From an uncultured Gluconobacter sp. (lineage in GTDB: Bacteria > Pseudomonadota > Alphaproteobacteria > Acetobacterales > Acetobacteraceae): 11,784 bases of DNA. The position numbers and the translations under genes are program-made. Below, one piece after another: positions 7,214-11,784 of this stretch (position 1 is its first letter; the number at the start of each line of letters is the position of its first letter). The notes under the pieces are model-generated. The model did no database searches. It was given only the letters and a program-made list of their open reading frames with translations, and had not been told where the DNA came from. The stretch spans positions 1 to 11,784 of the forward strand of contig CALFLO010000066.1 in NCBI GenBank assembly GCA_937880175.1. Direction: 5' to 3'.

Positions 7214-8104
7214 ATGTCTGACCAGCCCCCTCTCCAGACCGGCATTCTTGAAAGGCGGTTGGGGGACTGGGCGCGGGAGCAACTGCCCCCTGTTCTGCGT
7301 GACGCCATTCTGTTTGTGCTCAAGCAGGGTTGGGCGGCGCTGTTCGGCGGCCTTCTGCTGGGTGCGGCCATTCTCACGCGCGTCATCTGGCAGCCCGGGT
7401 GGCCGGTGCATCGCTATGATGCGCTGTTCGTATTTGCCATTGTGATCCAGCTTCTTTTCCTGGCCCTGAAGCTGGAAACCTGGACGGAAGCGCGGGTCAT
7501 TGTGCTGTTCCATCTGACGGGAACGGTTATGGAATGGTTCAAGGTTCACGTTGGTGCGTGGGGTTATCCCGAACCCTGTTTTTTCCGTGTGATGGATGTG
7601 CCGCTGTTTTCAGGCTTCATGTATGCAAGTGTCGGCAGTTACATGGCGCGCGTTATTCGTATCTTCGACATGCGTTTCATTCCCTATCCGCCATTCTGGC
7701 AGACATCTGGTCTGGCGCTGCTGATTTACGTCAATTTCTTCTCGCATCACGTCATTCACGATATGCGGTTGCCGCTTTTTCTGGGAACGCTCGCGGTCTA
7801 TGGCCGCACCATGATCCACTTCCGGATCACGCAACGGGACTGGTGGATGCCGCTGCCCCTTGCGGCGCTCTTGTCGAGTGTGGCGCTCTGGATTGCCGAA
7901 AATGTCTGCACCACGACCGGAATCTGGCGTTATGCGGGACAGCATGCGCATCAGGTGGTTGGTTTCAGCAAGATGGGATCGTGGTATCTGCTGCTTTATG
8001 TGGCCTTCATGACCGTCACGCTGCTGGATCGGAACCGGTTTTATCCGACGGCCAAGGACCGCTCTGCGACCTCCGGTCAGCGTGTCGGAATGTGGTCGCG
8101 GTAG
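7214..8104 (+). CDS. DUF817 family integral membrane protein
   Basis: A 296-residue polytopic membrane protein with roughly seven or eight hydrophobic segments starting near residue 40, after a polar N-terminus. The most conserved part is the central block TVMEWFKVHVGAWGYPEP followed by FSGFMYASVGSYMAR, the hallmark of DUF817 (related to Bacillus YoaT). Charged and aromatic residues inside membrane segments (ME-WFK, HH-IHD, WIAEN) suggest a substrate or ion site rather than a simple anchor. No function is established for the family. The start is three bases after the NUP stop, so it belongs to the nucleoside operon. A role in uptake of the purine or sugar released by the two secreted proteins is my inference from context. 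Its last 28 bases overlap the convergent second NUP gene. Confidence 0.82.
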   Translation: MSDQPPLQTGILERRLGDWAREQLPPVLRDAILFVLKQGWAALFGGLLLGAAILTRVIWQPGWPVHRYDALFVFAIVIQLLFLALKLETWTEARVIVLFHLTGTVMEWFKVHVGAWGYPEPCFFRVMDVPLFSGFMYASVGSYMARVIRIFDMRFIPYPPFWQTSGLALLIYVNFFSHHVIHDMRLPLFLGTLAVYGRTMIHFRITQRDWWMPLPLAALLSSVALWIAENVCTTTGIWRYAGQHAHQVVGFSKMGSWYLLLYVAFMTVTLLDRNRFYPTAKDRSATSGQRVGMWSR

Positions 8105-9126
8105 CGGTCCCAGTGTGTAGTCAGTTCGCGTACGACCGGCTCTCCCGCGCGTTCGTTGTTGTCGTAGGCGACGGCCTGCCCCGGTCCTTCGTCTCCCATG
8201 GAAGCCGTGACCGAAACGCCGGGCGGCGGCATGTCGAAATTGCTGCCTGAGCGCAGGACCATGATCCGCTCCGGATCAACATAGCCCAGGCGTGCCAGCA
8301 TCCGCATGTCGTACTGATAATGCTGGCTTTCCTCATTGGTCATGACGAAGCGTCCCTGACCCTTCGTCCACATCGCGACCCAGTTCTCGGCCCAGCGGTT
8401 GCGTTCCGCGCCATGCCAGTAGCGTTCCGTTCCCAGCGTCTCGCCCATCAGCACCATTGGCGGTTTCTGGGCCTGCGGATACCCACGCCATGCCTGACGG
8501 CGTTCAGCGATGACCGGATCATCCGCAAGCGTCACGTTGTGGCTCAGGGCAAATGCCCAGCGCGCCAGTCCCCGGTTGAGCGGATAGGCCTTGGTCAACT
8601 GCGCCACATCCGTCACCGAGCCATAATGGTTCGGATTGTTGGGCAGGGTGTCCGGGCGGCTCGCGCCAATCGCATAGAGCCCGTAAGGCCATCCTTGCGG
8701 AATGGTCCGGTCGTCGATTTCGCGCAGGGCGTCCGCGTCCACGACCCATTGCGCCCAGGCCACGCTGCCGACGGAGGCCATGTTGGGATTGACGCCGGAA
8801 ATGCCAGTAAACAGCCAGTAGGTATGGTGCAGGTCAAAGCGCGGGTCGAGCGCCAGCGCGTGCAGGTCCATATCGCCATGTCGCAGAACGATGCCGTACA
8901 CGCCGTCCGCATTGCGGCGGAGCTGATCCGGTACGCCGCGGATGGGTACGGTTTCATCCAGATGCAGCCGCTCCACCCAGTCCTGATATTCGCCGGGCGT
9001 GTCGCCTGTATCGTGTCCGACTTCGAAATTGGCCACGACCAGAACGCGGATTTCTTCCGGCGCCGCGCAGGCTGTTCCCGTTGCGAGGATGGTGCCTAGA
9101 ATGAAAGCGGAGACGACGTGGCGCAT
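8077..9126 (-). CDS. Secreted NUP-family protein, divergent copy 2
   Basis: A 349-residue paralogue of the protein at 6134-7210, on the opposite strand. The likely start is the ATG at 9126, which gives a signal peptide of about 22 residues (ACA-A cleavage; Cys20 is not in a good lipobox). Shared motifs include FEVGHDTGDTPGEYQDW (34-50), LDPRFDLHHTYW, TGISGVNPNMASVGS and LRSGSNFDMPPPG (Asn296), and both end with a TTHWDRY- or ATHWDRY-like tail. Unlike copy 1, the segment before LDPRF reads VLRHGDMDLHALA (80-92): four residues shorter and without the SGEG loop. The acidic motif is TNEESQHY rather than TTAEEDVA. It may have changed substrate or lost catalysis. It lies downstream of tgt across the palindrome block and overlaps the DUF817 gene tail to tail. 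Confidence 0.82.
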   Translation of the reverse strand: MRHVVSAFILGTILATGTACAAPEEIRVLVVANFEVGHDTGDTPGEYQDWVERLHLDETVPIRGVPDQLRRNADGVYGIVLRHGDMDLHALALDPRFDLHHTYWLFTGISGVNPNMASVGSVAWAQWVVDADALREIDDRTIPQGWPYGLYAIGASRPDTLPNNPNHYGSVTDVAQLTKAYPLNRGLARWAFALSHNVTLADDPVIAERRQAWRGYPQAQKPPMVLMGETLGTERYWHGAERNRWAENWVAMWTKGQGRFVMTNEESQHYQYDMRMLARLGYVDPERIMVLRSGSNFDMPPPGVSVTASMGDEGPGQAVAYDNNERAGEPVVRELTTHWDRYRDHIPTR

Positions 9127-9139
9127 TGAAGGGTCTTTC

Positions 9140-9257
9140 TGGGGTGATGCAGGGCTCTGCCCTGCACCCGGAAGGGGTCGAGACCCCTTCACCCCAATTC
9201 ATGAATCGGGATCAAAGGGACCGCGTCCCTTTGTGGTGTCTGGGGCAAAGCCCCAGA
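9140..9257. repeat. Block of nested palindromes / hairpins between tgt and NUP copy 2
   Basis: Nearly all of this gap is self-complementary. Outer arms TGGGGTGA (9140-9147) and TCACCCCA (9189-9196) enclose TGCAGGGC-tct-GCCCTGCA (9148-9166) and GAAGGGGTC-ga-GACCCCTTC (9171-9190, whose last two bases compete with the outer arm). Next come a perfect 10-base palindrome ATTCATGAAT (9197-9206), CAAAGGGAC-cgc-GTCCCTTTG (9213-9233) and TCTGGGGC-aaa-GCCCCAGA (9239-9257). The last one touches the tgt stop codon. There are no T runs, so these are not standard terminators. From memory, similar 'GGGCTCTGCCC / AAAGGGAC-GTCCCTTT' blocks are dispersed in Acetobacteraceae genomes, so this is probably a REP-like intergenic repeat. 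Confidence 0.85.
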
Positions 9258-10436
9258 TTACAGGGCCAGATCCGGCATCGGCCATTCATCTTCGGTCCAG
9301 TCGCCCTTGGCCCAGTCTGCCCGCAGCTTCACAGCCAGAGCGTCGAGCGTGCCGTCCACGATGGCGGCGCGGATCTGGCGCATCAGGCGCTGGTAATAGG
9401 CCAGATTGTGCCAGGTCAGCAGCATCGGGCCGAGCATTTCGTTGGCGCGGAACAGATGATGCAGATAGGCGCGGCTGTAGCGCCCCGCGACGGGTGTATC
9501 GTCATGGGGCGTCAGCGGGCGGGTGTCGTCTGCGAAACGGGCGTTGCGCAGATTGATCGTGCCGCGCTCGGTATAGGCGCGGGCCGTGCGGCCGGCACGT
9601 GAGGGCATCACGCAGTCGAACATGTCCACGCCGCGCATGACCGCGCCCAGCAGATCGTCCGGTGTGCCGACGCCCATCAGATAGCGTGCCTTGTCCTGCG
9701 GCAGCATCGGCGTGGTGAAGTCCAGCGTCGAGAACATCAGTTCCTGACCTTCACCCACAGCCAGACCGCCGATCGCATAGCCTTCAAAGCCGATATCGGT
9801 CAGGGCCTTGATGGAATATTCGCGTAAGTCCCGCTCGGTTCCGCCCTGTACGATGCCGAACTGTCCATATCCCTCACGCGCCACGAAAGCCTCGCGGGAG
9901 CGGGCGGCCCAGCGCATGGACATTTCCATGGATTTCCGCAGCACTTCCGGCGTGGCGGGGAGTGCGGGGCATTCGTCAAATGCCATGGTGATGGTTGCGT
10001 CGAGCTTGAACTGGATGTCGGTCGAGATCTCCGGCGTCAGGCGATGCTTGCTGCCGTCGATATGTGAGCGGAACGTCACGCCGTCTTCGTCGAGCTTGCG
10101 CAGCGCGCCGAGCGACATGACCTGAAACCCGCCGGAATCGGTCAGGATCGGGCCGGACCAGTCCATCATTTTGTGCAGCCCGCCCAGCTTCTGCACGCGG
10201 TCCGCCGTGGGGCGCAGCATGAGATGGTAGGTGTTACCCAGGACGATCCCGGCCCCGGTGGAGCGCACGGCGTCCATCGTCATGCCCTTGACGGTACCGA
10301 CGGTTCCGACCGGCATGAAGGTCGGGGTCGGGACTGTGCCGTGGCGGGTGTGTAGATGGCCAGCGCGTGCCATGCCGCAGCTTGCTTCGGGCACCCAGGT
10401 CATTTTGGTGGCGTGATCGGTCGGGTGATCGCTCAT
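9258..10436 (-). CDS. tgt: tRNA-guanine transglycosylase, lacking the zinc-site cysteines
   Basis: A 392-residue enzyme that exchanges guanine-34 for preQ1 in tRNAs with GUN anticodons. Family motifs are intact: ILTDSGGFQVMSL with the base-catalysis Asp, FDECP, GIVQGG, GGLAVGE and the nucleophile Asp in FDCVMPSRAGRT. The usual C-terminal zinc site is Cys-x-Cys-x2-Cys plus a His 26 residues on. Here the stretch after RPLTP reads HDDTPVAGR (311-319), putting Asp312, Thr314 and Ala317 in the three cysteine positions with no gap, while His343 in WHNLAYY is kept. The reading frame continues normally on both sides, so this is not a frameshift. The ATG at 10436 overlaps the queA stop (ATGA), so the two are translationally coupled. 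The gene ends at the palindrome block. Confidence 0.93.
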   Translation of the reverse strand: MSDHPTDHATKMTWVPEASCGMARAGHLHTRHGTVPTPTFMPVGTVGTVKGMTMDAVRSTGAGIVLGNTYHLMLRPTADRVQKLGGLHKMMDWSGPILTDSGGFQVMSLGALRKLDEDGVTFRSHIDGSKHRLTPEISTDIQFKLDATITMAFDECPALPATPEVLRKSMEMSMRWAARSREAFVAREGYGQFGIVQGGTERDLREYSIKALTDIGFEGYAIGGLAVGEGQELMFSTLDFTTPMLPQDKARYLMGVGTPDDLLGAVMRGVDMFDCVMPSRAGRTARAYTERGTINLRNARFADDTRPLTPHDDTPVAGRYSRAYLHHLFRANEMLGPMLLTWHNLAYYQRLMRQIRAAIVDGTLDALAVKLRADWAKGDWTEDEWPMPDLAL

Positions 10437-11476
10437 GGCGCGCGCTCCAGCAGGCAGGCATCGCCATACGAATAGAACCGCAATCCGTTGGCGATGGCGT
10501 AGGCATAGGCCTCACGCATGGTCTCGGTGCCGCTGAACGCGCAGACGAGCATGAACAGCGTCGAACGCGGCAGATGGAAGTTGGTCATCAGTACGTCTAC
10601 TGCCTTGAAGCGGTAGCCGGGTTTGATGAAAATGGAGGTCTCGCCGCGCCATGGGGCCACGGTCCCGTCTTCACGGGCCGCGCTTTCCAGCAGGCGCAGG
10701 GACGTGGTGCCGACGGCGACGATCCGTCCGCCACCTGCACGGGTCTCGTTGATGGCGGCGGCCGTTTCCGCGTCGATCTCGCCCCATTCCGCGTGCATTT
10801 TGTGCTCGGCGATGGTGGAGCGGACGGGCAGGAAGGTGCCTGCACCGACATGGAGCGTCAGTGTCCGGCGCTGGATGCCTTTTGCGTCCAGTGCTGCGAG
10901 CACTTCAGGCGTGAAATGCAGGCCGGCCGTGGGCGCGGCCACGGCGCCTCGATACTGTGAGAAAATGGTGCGGTAATCCGCATCGTCCTGCTTCGTCGGG
11001 CCGAAAGGGCGCTCAATATAAGGGGGGAGGGCCAGCGCACCGACGCGCTCAAGAAACGCGTCGAAGTCGTCTCCCTCGACCGAGAAGCGGATGCTGACCG
11101 CACCGTCCCCTTCGTTTTCGACAACGGTGGCCGTGACCGGATCATTGCCGAAATGCAGGATGTCCTGCGGCTTCAGCTTGCGGGAGTTGCGCGCCAGAGC
11201 ATGCCAGCTTCCGTCTGCCAGAATACGGTCGAGCGTCAGGCCGATCTTTGCCTCGCCGCGTGTGGCGGCAAGCTGGGCGCGGATGACGGCCGTGTTGTTG
11301 GCAATCAGCAGATCCCCTTCACGCAGGAAATCCGGCAGTTCGCGGATCACATGCGGATCAGGGGCCAGACCGGGGCGGACATGTAGCAGCGTTGCGCTGT
11401 CACGCGGGCGTGCAGGCTCTGTCGCGATATGGTCGCGGGGGAGTTCGAAATCGAACGGGGCGAGATCATCCGTCAT
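10433..11476 (-). CDS. queA: S-adenosylmethionine:tRNA ribosyltransferase-isomerase QueA
   Basis: A 347-residue cytosolic enzyme that transfers and isomerises the ribosyl group of S-adenosylmethionine onto preQ1-modified tRNA to form epoxyqueuosine. Family motifs run the full length: FDFELP at the N-terminus, GDLLIANNTAVI, GAVAAPTAGLHFT, LHVGAGTFLPVR, HKMHAEW, VGTTSLRLLE, TNFHLPRSTLFMLV and FYSYGDA near the C-terminus. The length is normal and no key block is missing. The start at 11476 gives the expected N-terminus; the ribosome site is a modest GAGA upstream. It is the first gene of the queA-tgt operon and overlaps tgt by four bases. Its product feeds QueG, encoded on the same strand further left. 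No clear promoter was recognised in the 144-base gap upstream. Confidence 0.95.
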   Translation of the reverse strand: MTDDLAPFDFELPRDHIATEPARPRDSATLLHVRPGLAPDPHVIRELPDFLREGDLLIANNTAVIRAQLAATRGEAKIGLTLDRILADGSWHALARNSRKLKPQDILHFGNDPVTATVVENEGDGAVSIRFSVEGDDFDAFLERVGALALPPYIERPFGPTKQDDADYRTIFSQYRGAVAAPTAGLHFTPEVLAALDAKGIQRRTLTLHVGAGTFLPVRSTIAEHKMHAEWGEIDAETAAAINETRAGGGRIVAVGTTSLRLLESAAREDGTVAPWRGETSIFIKPGYRFKAVDVLMTNFHLPRSTLFMLVCAFSGTETMREAYAYAIANGLRFYSYGDACLLERAP

Positions 11477-11572
11477 GGGGACGTTCTCTAGCAGGTTCGG
11501 CTCACATGAAAACGCCTTTTCGGGACGATCATGATGGCTCGGGAAAATGCAGCGTTCGGATGATAGGGCCGG

Positions 11573-11609
11573 AAGAAGAATGGGCAGCGTCTGAAGTCAC
11601 CGGCTGCCC
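11573..11609 (-). terminator. Probable intrinsic terminator of the partial gene at the right edge
   Basis: GGGCAGC at 11582-11588 and GCTGCCC at 11603-11609 form a 7-bp G/C-rich stem with a 14-base loop. Read on the minus strand, the stem begins 11 bases after the stop codon of the partial gene and is followed by ATTCTTCTTCC, a T-rich but interrupted tail. This fits a moderate Rho-independent terminator separating that gene from queA. The rest of the gap, 11477-11572, holds only the 8-base palindrome ATCATGAT and no promoter I can defend. Confidence 0.5.
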
Positions 11610-11620
11610 GCGGTGTTAAA

Positions 11621-11784
11621 TCAGGCGGAGACGCTGAGCAGGTGGCTCGTGTCGCTGCTGGAGCCGGAGTTCGAAGAACCGCCGGAAGTCGTCTCGGAAA
11701 TGATATTGCCCTGGGAGTCCTCGACGATCGTCGTCGTGGAGCCATCGGCGTTCAGCTTGGTCGTGGTCGTTTCCTGCGTGGAGG
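11621..11784 (-). CDS. C-terminal part of an unrecognised Ser/Thr/Gly-rich protein
   Basis: An open minus-strand frame enters from the right edge of the window and ends at a TGA at 11623-11621, giving the last 53 residues. They are low in complexity and polar: a Thr-rich stretch (ETTTTKLNADGSTTT), a short acidic segment (VEDSQGNIISE), then a Ser/Gly-rich linker (SGGSSNSGSSSD) and the end HLLSVSA. The KLNADGSTTTIVED pattern resembles Thr/Gly/Asp repeats seen in exported or surface proteins, but I do not recognise a family. The evidence for coding is the absence of stops to the window edge, the protein-like composition and the following terminator. The start, the signal sequence and any repeat number lie outside the window. 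Confidence 0.6.
   Translation of the reverse strand, partial: STQETTTTKLNADGSTTTIVEDSQGNIISETTSGGSSNSGSSSDTSHLLSVSA

Noticed and set aside
6146..7549. Long antisense open frame (467 residues) opposite NUP copy 1 and the start of DUF817
   Set aside because: It is a shadow of two well-supported plus-strand genes; the composition is Arg/His/Gln-rich and no domain is visible.
9127..9192. 22-residue upstream extension of NUP copy 2
   Set aside because: It is translated from the palindrome block, and the ATG at 9126 opens directly into a proper signal peptide.
9239..9257. Intrinsic terminator for tgt
   Set aside because: The hairpin abuts the tgt stop codon but has no following T run on the minus strand, so it is described as part of the palindrome block instead.
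9140..9257. CRISPR array or tandem repeat
   Set aside because: The palindromes differ in sequence from one another and there are no equal-length spacers or repeated direct units.

Overview
The window (about 60% G+C by eye, tightly packed, many overlapping genes) looks chromosomal and most like an acetic acid bacterium (Acetobacteraceae, e.g. Gluconobacter or a relative). The clues are a cytosolic long-chain mannitol 2-dehydrogenase, a DUF3309 mini-protein, a DjlA-type co-chaperone, and a dense block of G/C-rich palindromes of the kind I remember from that family. The taxon is an inference; no rRNA or marker search was possible. No tRNA, rRNA, CRISPR array, insertion sequence or phage gene was seen.

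Layout. (i) 1-1620: mannitol 2-dehydrogenase with its own ribosome binding site and a strong intrinsic terminator. (ii) 1639-2696, minus strand: a 50-residue DUF3309 membrane peptide downstream of djlA (TerB plus J domain). (iii) 2821-3156: a small membrane protein of unknown function. (iv) 3150-4438, minus strand: queG (epoxyqueuosine reductase) translationally overlapped by a ribbon-helix-helix protein. (v) 4596-8104, plus strand: a three-gene operon of a secreted adenosine deaminase-like enzyme, a secreted NUP-family ('purine nucleoside permease') protein and a DUF817 multi-pass membrane protein. (vi) 8077-9126, minus strand: a second, divergent secreted NUP paralogue, whose end overlaps the DUF817 gene by 28 bases. 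(vii) 9140-9257: a stretch made almost entirely of inverted repeats. (viii) 9258-11476, minus strand: the queA-tgt operon. (ix) 11621-11784, minus strand: the C-terminal end of an unrecognised Ser/Thr/Gly-rich protein.

How it fits together. Tgt, QueA and QueG are the last three steps of queuosine tRNA modification: preQ1 insertion, epoxyqueuosine formation, and reduction to queuosine. Between them sits what looks like an exported purine-nucleoside module. A periplasmic deaminase would turn adenosine into inosine, NUP proteins, which by eye follow the nucleoside phosphorylase/MTA nucleosidase (NP-I) pattern, might cleave or bind the nucleoside, and DUF817 is a candidate inner-membrane partner. 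The most striking oddities are that this Tgt lacks all three cysteines of the family's structural zinc site while keeping the histidine, and that the second NUP protein has lost the glycine-rich loop its neighbour keeps.
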